Shown: positions 34,745-44,524 of the stretch, piece after piece
Position numbering within the stretch: the first letter of the stretch is position 1
Layout of the letters: the number at the start of each line of letters is the position of its first letter
Origin: Nocardia sp. NBC_01730
GTDB taxonomy: Bacteria > Actinomycetota > Actinomycetes > Mycobacteriales > Mycobacteriaceae
Reading direction: 5' to 3'
DNA length: 64,000 bases
Assembly: GCF_035920445.1 (NCBI RefSeq)
Contig: NZ_CP109162.1
Span: 4,092,001-4,156,000 of the forward strand
The notes under the pieces: model-generated
Told to the model about the DNA's origin: nothing
Databases searched by the model: none
What the model saw: the letters and a program-made list of their open reading frames with translations, nothing else
Translations under genes and position numbers: made by a program

Positions 34745-36109
34745 ATGACAGACGTCGATTACTGTGTGGTGGGTGGGGGATTCGCGGGATTGACTGCCGC
34801 CCTGCGGCTGAAACAGGCGGGCCGATCGGTGGCGCTGCTGGAAGCCCGCGACCGGCTCGGCGGGCGCACATTCACCGAAGTGCGCGACGACGGGACCTGG
34901 ATCGATCGTGGTGGCGCCTGGATAGGGCCGGGGCAGGACCGGATCTACGCATTGATGGACGAGTTCGGGGTACCGAGTTACAAGCAGTACACCGACGGCG
35001 AGGCCATGATGGTGGTCGACGGCAAGCAGCACCGCTACACGGGCACGATTCCGTGGACCATGAGCCCCTGGGCGGCGATGAACCTCGGTGCGGTATTCGT
35101 CGAGCTGGGACAGATGTGCAAGTCGGTTCCGATCGAAGCTCCGTGGGCGGCGAAAGACGCCGACGAGTGGGACAAGATCACCCTGGCGGATTGGCTGGAC
35201 AGCAACGTCCTGTCCAAGCCCGCCTATGAACTCCTCGACACCGCCATCGCGGGCTGTTACACCTCGGCTGCCTCGGAGGTCTCGTTACTCTTCGTGCTGT
35301 ATCAGATGGCGTCGGGGGGCGGGCCGGGCTTCGTTCTGGGAGTCAAGGACGCGGCCCAGGATGCTCGACCAGTCGGGGGCATGGGGGCCATCTACCGGCC
35401 GATGGCGGCCCAGATCGGCGACTCGATCCGCCTGTCGCAGCCGGTCCGGCACATCGATCAGGACGCCAACGGGGTGACGGTACGCTCCGACGGGATGACC
35501 GTCCACGCACGCCGGGTGATCGTGGCGGTTCCCCTGGCGATCGCCAGCCAGATCCGGTACGACCCGATGCTGCCGGTCGATCGGTCGTTCCTGCATCAGC
35601 GGATGCCGAGCGGCTCGATCTTCAAGATTTCCGTCGTGTACGACGAGCCGTTCTGGCGTCGCGACGGATTGTCGGGACAGTCCGCCAAGCCGGGATCTCC
35701 TGCGACCGTCACCATCGATGCCTGCACGAACACCGCGCGCCCCGGGGTTCTGTGTGTCATCACCGAGGGGCCGATCGCGCGGGAGATCGGACAGCTCGAT
35801 GAGGCCGAGCGGAGGAAGGCGATACTCGGTGAACTCGTCGAGCGGTTCGGCGACAAGGCCGGATCCCCCGTCGACTACATCGAGCAGAACTGGAGTGTCG
35901 AGCGCTACTCCGGTGGCGGGATGCTCAGTCACGCACCAACCGGTGTGCTGACCGAGTTCGGTCATGCCCTGCGCAAACCCTGCGGCCGAATTCACTGGGC
36001 CGGAACCGAGAGCTCGGCCGCCATGTGTGGTTGGGTCGATGGCGCCATTCGCTCAGGTGAACGAGCAGCGATCGAAGTGATGGAACACGAAACCGCGACC
36101 GTGGCCTGA
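34745..36109 (+). CDS. flavin-containing monoamine oxidase
   Basis: 454 residues. The dinucleotide fold CVVGGGFAGLTAALRL and the GG motif ALLEARDRLGGRTFT are at the N-terminus. The closing FAD motif IHWAGTESSAAMCGWVDGAIRSGERAA is at the C-terminus, typical of amine oxidases. It oxidises an amine to aldehyde, NH3 and H2O2. A convergent aldehyde dehydrogenase gene follows within 18 bases and could oxidise the aldehyde. ATG 34745 follows GAGGGCGG (weak). The upstream frame is not conserved. Confidence 0.9.
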   Translation: MTDVDYCVVGGGFAGLTAALRLKQAGRSVALLEARDRLGGRTFTEVRDDGTWIDRGGAWIGPGQDRIYALMDEFGVPSYKQYTDGEAMMVVDGKQHRYTGTIPWTMSPWAAMNLGAVFVELGQMCKSVPIEAPWAAKDADEWDKITLADWLDSNVLSKPAYELLDTAIAGCYTSAASEVSLLFVLYQMASGGGPGFVLGVKDAAQDARPVGGMGAIYRPMAAQIGDSIRLSQPVRHIDQDANGVTVRSDGMTVHARRVIVAVPLAIASQIRYDPMLPVDRSFLHQRMPSGSIFKISVVYDEPFWRRDGLSGQSAKPGSPATVTIDACTNTARPGVLCVITEGPIAREIGQLDEAERRKAILGELVERFGDKAGSPVDYIEQNWSVERYSGGGMLSHAPTGVLTEFGHALRKPCGRIHWAGTESSAAMCGWVDGAIRSGERAAIEVMEHETATVA

Positions 36110-36127
36110 GAGATCGTCTATTCGGGT

Positions 36128-37618
36128 TCAGGACGGATAGGGCGGCGGATCCGCACGCATGGTCGTCCATCGCACTTCGGTGAAGGCGTCGAGATTGGCC
36201 TGGGCGCCGCCGTGACGAGAGCCTGTGCCCGAGTCGCCGACGCCGCCGAACGGAGCCACGGCCTCGTCATTGACCGTCTGATCGTTGATGTGCACCAGAC
36301 CAGCGGGGATCCGGTCGCTCAGCGCGAGTCCACGCATGACATCGCGGGTGATCACGCCGAGCGAGAGCCCGTAGCCGGTGTCACCGGCCAGCTCCACAGC
36401 TTCGTCCAGTGTGGAGAAGGTGAGCACCGGGGCGACCGGGCCGAAGATTTCCGAGGTCGCCGCTGGGGAATCGGGTGGCACGTCGGCCAGCACGGTCGGT
36501 CGGTAGAACAAGCCGTCGTGGACGCCTCCGGTGACGAGCCTGGCACCTGCGGCCACGGTGTCGGTGACGATACGGTGCACGGTGTCGCAGTGCGTCGCGT
36601 CGATGAGCGGCCCGAGGTCGACCGGCCCGGCGGCAGGGTCGCCGACGGTGAGTTTCTCCGCGCGGGCTGCCAACTTCGCCACATACTCGTCACCGATCGA
36701 GGCGTGCACCAGATGGCGACTGGTCGCCATGCAGATCTGCCCGGCATGGAACCAGGAACCGAACGCGCCCGCCGCGGCGGCGACCTCGACGTCCGCGTCG
36801 TCGAGCACTATCAACGCGGAGTTCCCGCCGAGTTCCAAGTGGGTGCGTTTGAGCTGGCGCGCCGCCGCCACGGCTACCTCGCGACCACCCCGGGTCGAGC
36901 CGGTGAAGGCGATGACCGCGACGTCCGGATCGGCGACCAGCGCGGCGCCCGCGCCGGTACCGCCTGGCAACACGCTGAGCAGACCGGGCGGCAAACCGGC
37001 CTCGGTGAAGATCCGACCGATCGTCACACCTCCGGACACCGAGGTCCGCGGATCGGGCTTGAGGATGACGGCGTTACCCAACGCGAGTGCGGGCGCCACC
37101 ACGCGACTGGAAAGCACGACGGGGAAGTTGTAGGGGGCGATCACCCCGACAACTCCCACGGGAATCCGTCGGGAGAAGCTCAGCCGCGGCTGCCGGCTGC
37201 GCAACACCTCGCCGTGCGGGGCGGCGGCCAGCGCGGCGGCCTCGTAGCACTCCTGCGCCGCCAGCGCGATCTCGAACTCGGCCTTGGCCGGCACCGACCC
37301 GGATTCCCGGATCAGCCATGGCGAGATCTCTTCGGCATGCCGATGCCACAGATCCCCGGCACGGCGCAAGATCGCTGCGCGCTCATGGTACGGCCGCTCA
37401 GCCCAGTCGCGCTGAGCGCGCACGGCGATCTGGGCAGCCGCCCGGACGTCCTCGGCCGTCGCATGGCCGACGCGGCCGAGCGTGGAGCCGGTCGCCGGTT
37501 CGATGACGGGCGCCACCCCGCCTCGTCCCCGCACCCAGTCCCCGAGCAGGATTCGCCCCTCCCACGACGGTTCGTCAAGCAATCCGACGCGCTCCGCGGG
37601 CCGTGCCGTGCCGTTCAT
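36128..37618 (-). CDS. NAD(P)-dependent aldehyde dehydrogenase
   Basis: 496 residues of the ALDH superfamily. Landmarks are PYNFPVVLSSRVVAPALALGNAVILKPD split across the N-site, the NAD-binding FTGSTRGG, the catalytic LELGGNS (Glu) and GQICMATSR (Cys), and SEIFGPVAPVL. It resembles benzaldehyde or aminobutyraldehyde dehydrogenases. AAGGGGAG precedes ATG 37618; the upstream open frame is an SDR remnant. It could act on aldehydes produced by the convergent amine oxidase. Confidence 0.93.
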   Translation of the reverse strand: MNGTARPAERVGLLDEPSWEGRILLGDWVRGRGGVAPVIEPATGSTLGRVGHATAEDVRAAAQIAVRAQRDWAERPYHERAAILRRAGDLWHRHAEEISPWLIRESGSVPAKAEFEIALAAQECYEAAALAAAPHGEVLRSRQPRLSFSRRIPVGVVGVIAPYNFPVVLSSRVVAPALALGNAVILKPDPRTSVSGGVTIGRIFTEAGLPPGLLSVLPGGTGAGAALVADPDVAVIAFTGSTRGGREVAVAAARQLKRTHLELGGNSALIVLDDADVEVAAAAGAFGSWFHAGQICMATSRHLVHASIGDEYVAKLAARAEKLTVGDPAAGPVDLGPLIDATHCDTVHRIVTDTVAAGARLVTGGVHDGLFYRPTVLADVPPDSPAATSEIFGPVAPVLTFSTLDEAVELAGDTGYGLSLGVITRDVMRGLALSDRIPAGLVHINDQTVNDEAVAPFGGVGDSGTGSRHGGAQANLDAFTEVRWTTMRADPPPYPS

Positions 37619-37649
37619 CCAGCTCCCCTTTCTCTCAGGTTGTCGCCGA

Positions 37650-37790
37650 CTTACGCGGCGGGAGGGGGCACCAGCGGTGTAGCCGCCGTCGACTGCGAGT
37701 TCGGTGCCGGTCATGGATGGCGGACGCTTCGGCACTGAGCGGGGAGAGGGTGGTGGCGACCTCTTCGCCGTTCCCATTCGCGATGCTAGG
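37650..37790 (-). pseudogene. C-terminal remnant of a short-chain dehydrogenase
   Basis: On the minus strand a piece ending GEEVATTLSPLSAEASAI is followed, one frame over, by MTGTELAVDGGYTAG, the unmistakable C-terminus of a classical SDR (TGTELxVDGGYTA). It runs directly into the aldehyde dehydrogenase leader. The rest of the SDR is gone. It occupies most of the non-coding 37619-37966 stretch. Confidence 0.6.
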
Positions 37791-37966
37791 CCTGGTCGGC
37801 TGATGGTGCATTACGTCCCGCTCAGTCAGTCCACGTGGAGTCACCGATCCTCCTTGTTCGGTCGCCTCGTAGTTCGGTCATGCGGCCGGCTCATAGAAGG
37901 CTTGGTCGGCAACCGCGATGACGTCGAGATCGAATGCCTGACGCCCTCGGGAACTTCGGTGTCGGA

Positions 37967-38725
37967 ATGGACGACAATCTGCACGTGGAGTGCAAAGTGT
38001 GCCGGACGGCGCTGTCGGCCCGGATCGACGGCGAGCGCGAAACCGTTCCCACAGCTCGGGTGGACGAACACCTGGCGCGGTGCCCGGAGTGTTGCTCCTG
38101 GTACGTCGCGGCCGCGGAGATCTCGAAACTGGTGCGTGGCAGCCGATCGAATGCGCCCGACCGCACCGACGCGATCTTCGCCGCCGCCGAGCTGCAACGC
38201 CCGCGGCGCACGGTCGCGTCGTCGTTGCGCGCGCTCGTGCCCAGCTCGCGTGCCGGGCTGACGCGTCTGCTGCTCGGGTTGCTCGGCGTCCTCCAGGTCG
38301 GGCTGGCGCCGGCTCAGCTCGCCAGCCTCGACTTCGGGATGAGCCAGCACGGCACCGAGGCGACTCGCCACCTGGTCAACGAGAGCACAGCGTGGAATCT
38401 GGCCGTCGGGATCGGACTGCTCTACTGCGCGGTCCGGCCGCATGCTGCCGCGGGCGTGCTGCCCGTGCTATCGGCGCTCGTCGCCGCGCTGAGCGCGTTC
38501 GTGGTCGCCGATCTGCATTCCGGCGTGGTGCCGCTGTCGCGCGTCGCGTCGCACGGTGTGTTGGTCGTCGCGCTCGCGTTGGTCGCCGTGGTCCACCGCA
38601 CCCGACGACCTGAGACATCTCCGCCGGTCGGCGACCGCGCGCCCACCGAACTCGTCCTGCCCGCGAGCGCCCAGTTGGGCAAGCGCACCAGCCATCTCCA
38701 CTCCACCCAGGATCCCGCGGCATAG
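37967..38725 (+). CDS. zinc-finger anti-sigma factor, membrane anchored (candidate SigC partner)
   Basis: 252 residues. The N-terminal ZAS domain has the H-x3-C-x2-C signature (DEHLARCPEC), with an earlier Cys pair in ECKVCRTALSARIDGE. It is followed by about four transmembrane helices (LLLGLLGVLQVGLAP, LAVGIGLLYCAV, LPVLSALVAALSAFVV, VLVVALALVAVVH). Such proteins hold an ECF sigma factor at the membrane. No sigma gene is adjacent, but sigC lies 14 kb away, and the next gene (13 bases downstream) is the CtpB-like copper ATPase. The start is uncertain between 37934 and 37967. Confidence 0.75.
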   Translation: MDDNLHVECKVCRTALSARIDGERETVPTARVDEHLARCPECCSWYVAAAEISKLVRGSRSNAPDRTDAIFAAAELQRPRRTVASSLRALVPSSRAGLTRLLLGLLGVLQVGLAPAQLASLDFGMSQHGTEATRHLVNESTAWNLAVGIGLLYCAVRPHAAAGVLPVLSALVAALSAFVVADLHSGVVPLSRVASHGVLVVALALVAVVHRTRRPETSPPVGDRAPTELVLPASAQLGKRTSHLHSTQDPAA

Positions 38726-38738
38726 TGAACGGACTCGC

Positions 38739-40997
38739 ATGACCATCGAGCTCGCCTCGACAACCGAAGCGCCCGCCCGGATCTCGCTCGCGGTCACCGG
38801 AATGAGCTGTGCCGCGTGCGCGACCCGGGTGGAGCGCAGGCTCAACAAGGTCGACGGCGTCACCGCGTCGGTGAACTACGCGACCGGCGTGGCAACGATC
38901 GACGCGGCCGAGGGTGTCACCGCCGAGCAACTGTGCGCGGAGGTGGACGCGGCGGGCTACGGAGCGTCGCCCAGCACCGACCACGCAGGGGCGCCCAGCT
39001 CCACCTCCGATGACGTCGAGGTCAGAGATCTGTTGCGGCGCTTGGTCGTCGCGCTGATGGTGTTCTTCCCGCTGTCCGACCTTTCGGTGATGTTCGCCAG
39101 CCTGCCGTCCACGAGGATTCCCGGCTGGCAGTTGATTCTCACCGTGCTGGCTCTTCCGGTGGTGCTGTGGTCCGCGGCGCCGTTCCACCGCCGCGCGCTC
39201 GCGGGCGCCAGGGCCGGTGCGGCGAGCATGGACACCCTCGTCTCGGTGGGCGTGCTCACCGCCACACTGTGGTCGCTGGACACGATGTACCTGCACCCGA
39301 CCCGGACCGGACCCGCGCCGGACGGTGTCTGGGCGGCGATCTGGGCCAGTGACGCCATCTATCTCGAAGTCGCCGCGGGTGTCACCGCGTTTGTGCTGGC
39401 GGGGCGATATTTCGAGGCGAAGGCGAAGCGGTCGGCGGGCAGCGCGTTGCGGGCACTGGCCGCACTCGGCGCCCGCGAGGTCACCGTGCTGACCCGCGAC
39501 GACCGCGAGATGCGGGTTCCCATCGGCGAACTCGTGGAGGGGCAGCGATTCATGGTGCGGCCCGGGGAGACCATCGCCACCGACGGACTGGTGACAGCGG
39601 GCGAATCCAGCGTCGACGCCTCGGCCATGACAGGGGAATCTCTTCCGGTCGACGTCATGCCGGGTATGGCGGTGATCGGCGGCACCACCGCACTGACCGG
39701 ACGGCTGATCGTCGAGGCCGCCGCGGTGGGGGCGGACACCAGACTCTCGGGCATGATCCGGCTCGTCGAGCAGGCACAGACCGGCAAGGCGCGCATGCAG
39801 CGCGTCGCCGACCGGGTGTCTTCGGTGTTCGTGCCGTTCGTGTTCCTGGTGGCGGGCATGACCTTCAGCGCATGGTGGATAGCCGAAAACGGGGGCGCCC
39901 GTGCGGCCGCGGCGGCACTGGCGGTGCTGGTCGTTGCCTGTCCGTGCGCGCTGGGCCTGGCCATCCCGACCGCACTGCTGGTGGCATCGGGACGCGGTGC
40001 ACAGCTGGGCATCTTCATCAAGGGTCACCAAGCGCTGGAGGCCACCCGGGACATCGACACTGTGGTACTGGACAAGACCGGCACGGTCACCAACGGGGCG
40101 ATGAGTGTTGTCACGGTGACCGTCGAGGGCACACGGAGCGGCGCGGAGGTGCTGCGCTTGGCCGGTGCGGTGGAATCGGCCTCCGAGCACGCGGTCGCGG
40201 CGGCGATCACGCGGCACGCGCGGCAGCTGCTCGACACCCTGCCACCGGTCGAATCCTTCGAGGCGCTAACGGGATTAGGCGCGCGCGGGACCGTGGACGG
40301 CGTACGAGTGCAGGTGGGCAGGCTGCGGCTGTTCCAGCAGCAGCGGGTGGATGTGCCGCAGGCGCTGGCGCGTGCGGTGCGCCGTCAGGAACGGGCGGGC
40401 CGTACGGTCGTGCTGGTCTCAGTGGACGAGGTCGCGGTCGCGGTCGTCGCGGTGGCCGACACTGTGAAGGACACCGCGGCCGCCGCTGTGGCGCGGTTGC
40501 ATCGGCTCGGCCTGCGCGTGCTCATGTTCACCGGCGACAACGCTTATGCCGCACAGTCGGTCGCCGACGAGATCGGCATCGACGAGGTTGTCGCCGGACT
40601 GCTGCCCGAGGGCAAGGTCGAGCTGATCGCGCGCATGCAGGAACAGGGGCATCGGGTCGTCATGGTCGGCGACGGCATCAACGACGGCGCGGCGCTGGCC
40701 ACGGCCGACCTGGGCATGGCGATCGGCGCGGGCACCGACGTCGCGATCGCCGCCGCCGATGTCATCCTGGTGCGCGAGGACCTCGGCGCGGCTACCGACG
40801 CGATCGAGCTGGCGCACGCGACGCTGCGCACCATCAAGGGAAACCTGGTGTGGGCGTTCGGCTACAACGTCGTCGCTATCCCGGTGGCGGCGCTCGGCCT
40901 ACTGAATCCCCTGATCGCGGGCGCTGCGATGGCGTTCTCGTCGTTCTTCGTGGTCTCCAACAGTCTGCGCCTGCGCCGCGTTCGTTCGGACTGCTGA
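38739..40997 (+). CDS. ctpB: copper-type P1B ATPase, CtpB-like
   Basis: 752 residues, the same length I recall for mycobacterial CtpB. Order: N-terminal heavy-metal-associated domain with GMSCAACA, membrane helices, actuator TGES, the CPC metal site in VACPCALGLAIP, phosphorylation motif DKTGTVT, ATP-binding GDGINDGAAL, and a final GYNVVAIP...MAFSS...SNSLRL pair of helices typical of Cu(I) pumps. The SEHP loop reads SEHA. In mycobacteria the ctpB/Rv0102 pair is linked to copper supply rather than detoxification. It is co-transcribed with the anti-sigma gene and converges on the CopD/CtaG gene. Confidence 0.9.
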   Translation: MTIELASTTEAPARISLAVTGMSCAACATRVERRLNKVDGVTASVNYATGVATIDAAEGVTAEQLCAEVDAAGYGASPSTDHAGAPSSTSDDVEVRDLLRRLVVALMVFFPLSDLSVMFASLPSTRIPGWQLILTVLALPVVLWSAAPFHRRALAGARAGAASMDTLVSVGVLTATLWSLDTMYLHPTRTGPAPDGVWAAIWASDAIYLEVAAGVTAFVLAGRYFEAKAKRSAGSALRALAALGAREVTVLTRDDREMRVPIGELVEGQRFMVRPGETIATDGLVTAGESSVDASAMTGESLPVDVMPGMAVIGGTTALTGRLIVEAAAVGADTRLSGMIRLVEQAQTGKARMQRVADRVSSVFVPFVFLVAGMTFSAWWIAENGGARAAAAALAVLVVACPCALGLAIPTALLVASGRGAQLGIFIKGHQALEATRDIDTVVLDKTGTVTNGAMSVVTVTVEGTRSGAEVLRLAGAVESASEHAVAAAITRHARQLLDTLPPVESFEALTGLGARGTVDGVRVQVGRLRLFQQQRVDVPQALARAVRRQERAGRTVVLVSVDEVAVAVVAVADTVKDTAAAAVARLHRLGLRVLMFTGDNAYAAQSVADEIGIDEVVAGLLPEGKVELIARMQEQGHRVVMVGDGINDGAALATADLGMAIGAGTDVAIAAADVILVREDLGAATDAIELAHATLRTIKGNLVWAFGYNVVAIPVAALGLLNPLIAGAAMAFSSFFVVSNSLRLRRVRSDC

Positions 40998-41065
40998 CCC
41001 GCGTGGTCGCATCGACCTGCGCCGCGACACGAAAGCCGCTGTGACGCAGCATGACTCGTAGCAGC

Positions 41066-43024
41066 TCAGCGCCGGGTACGGGCCAGCTGGTCGAGCATAG
41101 CGTTGTAGGCGGCCAGATCGGAGTCGCCGTACTCGTCGTCCTTGCGGTCGGTGCGCGTCGCGGTGCGCCGATCCTGGGCCACCCACTGCGTGAGCAGAGC
41201 GCCCACTACGAGCAGGATCGGGATCTCACCGGAAACCCAGGCGATGCCACCGCCGACGCGCTGGTCGGCCAGAAGGTCGATCGGCCACTCCAACTGCAGA
41301 TTGCGGTAGAAACGCAGGCCGACAACAGTATTCATCGACATCACGGCGACGCCGAAGAACGCGTGGAACGGCATTACCACGAACAACATGCCCAGCCGCC
41401 CCAGGTGCGGCAGTCTGCGCGGGCCGGGATCGATGCCGATGATGCCCCAGTAGAACAGGTAGCCGACGATCAGGAAGTGCACGTTCATCAGCACATGCCC
41501 CCAGTGGTAGCGGATCAGGTTCTCGAACAGCGGGCTGAAATACAGTCCGTACAGCGAGATCACGAACAGCGCGATCGCGGTGCCCGGGTAGGCCAGCACG
41601 GCGGTCGGCTTGGCGTGCAACAGCGCGAGCACCCATTCACGTGGCCCGTGCATCGCGCCGCGCCCGGCCGCCGGGACGGCTCGCAGCAGCAGCGTCACCG
41701 GGGCGCCGAGTACGAGCAGCACCGGAACGAACATATTGAGCGCCATGTGCGTGATCATGTGCATGCTGAACATCGCGAAGCCGTAGGTGCCGATGCCCGA
41801 GGAGGTGGCGATCAGCAGAGCCAGACAGCCGCCCACCCAGGATGCGGTCCGCCACCGTGACCAGTGGTCGCCGCGGCGACGCAGCCGCAGCACGCCGAGG
41901 ATATACACCACGATTCCGGCGAGCGCCGCCGTGCCGAGCACGAGATCGAAGCGCCACAGCGTCATCAGTCGCCACAAGGTGGGCCGATCGGGCAGATCGA
42001 AGCCGAGAAGCACCTCTTGCGCTGTGCACGACCGGTCGACGAACGCGGGCGCGGGTTGCACGGCCATCACTACCAGCGCGCTGAGCGCTACCGCGGAAAA
42101 TGCCCCACCACAGGCGATTACGAAAGCCGACCGCGCTTGCGGCACGCGCGTTCGGTACGCCGACCACAGCGTGCACCCGGTCGAGGCGAGCGCCGCCGCC
42201 GCGCCCAGACCGGCCCTGCCGTACCCGGTGGTGAACACAGCGGACCACGGCAATAGCACCATCGTGAGCACCAACCCGCTGAGTACTGCGGTCACCAGGC
42301 ACAGCGCCCCGATGACGGCCGCACGCCGGACCGCGACGAGCACGTGCGATCCATCGCGCCGCACGTGATCTGCCACGCACCAGGTCAGCCCTGGCAGTAC
42401 CGAGACGGCGACCTGGAAGAGGATCATCGCGCCGGTGCCGTAGTCGTGGTTCGGCCCTTCGCCCGCATTGCCGACCATCGCGGGCGGCAGCACGGCCACC
42501 GCCGCGAGCATGGTCAGCACGGCGGCCCCCGTCCAAGACAACGTCAGCCGCGCGCCGAGGCTCACCACGGCGGCCAGCGCCGCGACGACGATCCACGCGT
42601 CCGGTTTCTCGCTCGCATCGATCAGCGCACCGAGCGCACCGGTACGGACCAGAGCGGAAACGGTCAGCCCGCCCACATTCGCCGCCGTCACCGGTATCAA
42701 CGCCAGCGCCGATACCAGCCAGACCAGGCCCGCGCGCTCGGCGAGTCGCAGGCCCGCGTACCCGTCGACCGTCATCCGCCCGGGTGCGGTGACCTGCGTG
42801 CAGCACACCGCGTAGACGAGGGCGCCGAGCGTCACCGCACCTGTGAGTGCTGCCACCGTCCGCAACAGCACATAGCCCAGCGCGTCCGCGAGCCCGGGAT
42901 AGGCGGTGCCGGCCGCGTGATATGGAAACTCACCCATCGCGAGGACCGCCCCGACGACGAGCACGAACGACACCACCGCCGCGACCACCCGAACGAAGCC
43001 GACGTCCCAGCGATTCGCGTACAC
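41066..43024 (-). CDS. CopD-CtaG fusion membrane protein, Rv0102-like
   Basis: 652 residues and about 14-15 transmembrane helices. The first half resembles the CopD copper-import domain. The second half is a cytochrome-c-oxidase assembly CtaG/caa3 domain, with FAMFSMHMITHMALNMFVPVL, HFLIVGYLFYWGIIGIDPGP and MPFHAFFGVAVMS, rich in the His/Met expected for copper. M. tuberculosis Rv0102 has the same architecture and also converges with ctpB. GTG 43024 is the likely start because GGGTGGAG precedes it; a TTG at 43039 is in frame. Confidence 0.88.
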   Translation of the reverse strand: MYANRWDVGFVRVVAAVVSFVLVVGAVLAMGEFPYHAAGTAYPGLADALGYVLLRTVAALTGAVTLGALVYAVCCTQVTAPGRMTVDGYAGLRLAERAGLVWLVSALALIPVTAANVGGLTVSALVRTGALGALIDASEKPDAWIVVAALAAVVSLGARLTLSWTGAAVLTMLAAVAVLPPAMVGNAGEGPNHDYGTGAMILFQVAVSVLPGLTWCVADHVRRDGSHVLVAVRRAAVIGALCLVTAVLSGLVLTMVLLPWSAVFTTGYGRAGLGAAAALASTGCTLWSAYRTRVPQARSAFVIACGGAFSAVALSALVVMAVQPAPAFVDRSCTAQEVLLGFDLPDRPTLWRLMTLWRFDLVLGTAALAGIVVYILGVLRLRRRGDHWSRWRTASWVGGCLALLIATSSGIGTYGFAMFSMHMITHMALNMFVPVLLVLGAPVTLLLRAVPAAGRGAMHGPREWVLALLHAKPTAVLAYPGTAIALFVISLYGLYFSPLFENLIRYHWGHVLMNVHFLIVGYLFYWGIIGIDPGPRRLPHLGRLGMLFVVMPFHAFFGVAVMSMNTVVGLRFYRNLQLEWPIDLLADQRVGGGIAWVSGEIPILLVVGALLTQWVAQDRRTATRTDRKDDEYGDSDLAAYNAMLDQLARTRR

Positions 43025-43246
43025 CGTGGCTCCACCCAACCTTCGAACAGAAAGTCTTGCTCTCCAATGGGAAAATAGCTCCCGCGCATTTGTCGGATCG
43101 GGCGAGCGAATAGTTCCCGCTCGCAGCGACGTCGAGGACGAGCGATCTACCGGGCCATGCGGGTGCGGAGGCGGAACTGAAGCGGCCTGCCACGCGACTA
43201 CGTGAACTCAGGGCCGCTGCGGGGCGGCGTGGTTGGGAGGACGGCA

Positions 43247-44467
43247 GTGCAGACACGCCCGACGGTTCGGATGGACCGGCTGACAACAGTATCGGTGACC
43301 GGGGTGCTGACAGCGGCCATGGCTTTCTCGATGCTGCAGTTGTTCGTGCTCGGTGCCCTCGGCCCGCGGATTGTGCCGGATCTCGGGATGTCGACTACGA
43401 GATTGGGATTGACGACAACGATGGGATTCGGGACAGCGGCGCTGCTGTCGCCGCTGGCCGGTCGGGCGGTGGATCTGCTGGGTCCACGACGATGCCTGAT
43501 TGCGTTACTGCAGATTGTCGCGGTCGCCCTCGGGCTGATCGCCGCAGCACCCGGATATGCGATTCTGCTGTTGGCTGTGGCGCTGGGTGGCATTCCGCAG
43601 GCATTGGCCAATCCCGCTACGAACAAAGCGATCGTGGCGGTGATCGCTCCGACCGACCGGGCAGGGGTAACCGGCACGAAGCAGTCCGGTGTTCAACTCG
43701 GCGCCATCGCGGCCGGATTGCCGCTGACCGCGCTGGCGGCTTCGGCGGGCTGGCGTCCGGCAGTGTGGGTGGCCGCGGGCATCGCGCTGCTGATCGCACT
43801 GTGGGTGTGGCGCACGCTGCCCGCCGACCCACCGCGACAAAGCCCTCAGGGCTCGGGCGTCGACGATGGGCAGCAGCAACGAGGTACCGACAGCGTGGTG
43901 CGCTGGCTGGCACTGTACTCAGTGTTCCTCGGCGCAGCCATGGCGTCGATCAACACCTACCTCGCGCTGTTCGGAGAACGAAGGCTCGGGCTCGGCGCCG
44001 CTGCCGCCGGAACACTTGTCGCCGTGCTCGGCGTAGCGGGCATCGCGGGACGCATCGGCTGGGCCCGTATCGCTGGAAACCCAAGTGCGGCAGTGGTACT
44101 GCCCGCGGGGTTGGCGGCCGGGTCCGCAGTTGCCGCTCTTCTGCTGGCTGCCGCCCCACTGGTCGACGGATTGGTGTGGGTCGCGGTGATCGCGGTGGGA
44201 ATCTTCGGGATGGCGGGCAACGCCGTGTCCATGGTGCTGGTGATCCAGCGCTCCGCTCCCGGTCGCGCCGGACGAAACTCGGCGCTGGTTTCCGCGGGGT
44301 TTTTCGCTGGATTCGCGGCAGGGCCACCGCTTTTCGGCGCCACGGTACCGTCGATCGGATACAGCAGCGGCTGGCTGGTCGTCGCGGCGGAATTCGTCGT
44401 CGCGGCCACGGTCGCGGCGCTGTGGGCACTCCGCGATCGGGCCTCCGGAGATCGGTCGCCTGCATGA
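43247..44467 (+). CDS. MFS transporter
   Basis: 406 residues with 12 predicted helices. The A-motif-like loop GRAVDLLGPRRC lies between helices 2 and 3, and GTKQSGVQLGAI resembles cyanate/nitrate-type or drug MFS carriers. GGGAGG at 43235-43240 fixes GTG 43247 as the start over an upstream GTG at 43202. The next gene is in the same frame after a single TGA, 57 bases on. Substrate not indicated. Confidence 0.88.
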   Translation: MQTRPTVRMDRLTTVSVTGVLTAAMAFSMLQLFVLGALGPRIVPDLGMSTTRLGLTTTMGFGTAALLSPLAGRAVDLLGPRRCLIALLQIVAVALGLIAAAPGYAILLLAVALGGIPQALANPATNKAIVAVIAPTDRAGVTGTKQSGVQLGAIAAGLPLTALAASAGWRPAVWVAAGIALLIALWVWRTLPADPPRQSPQGSGVDDGQQQRGTDSVVRWLALYSVFLGAAMASINTYLALFGERRLGLGAAAAGTLVAVLGVAGIAGRIGWARIAGNPSAAVVLPAGLAAGSAVAALLLAAAPLVDGLVWVAVIAVGIFGMAGNAVSMVLVIQRSAPGRAGRNSALVSAGFFAGFAAGPPLFGATVPSIGYSSGWLVVAAEFVVAATVAALWALRDRASGDRSPA

Positions 44468-44524
44468 CGTCGCCTACATGACAACGATGCACCGAATCCG
44501 CGGCTTCTACGGCGCGAGCCGGCT

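Noticed and set aside
36212..37738. 508-codon plus-strand frame
   Set aside because: Antisense to the aldehyde dehydrogenase; low-complexity translation.
38376..40217. 613-codon minus-strand frame
   Set aside because: Antisense to the anti-sigma and copper ATPase genes, whose motifs are complete on the plus strand.
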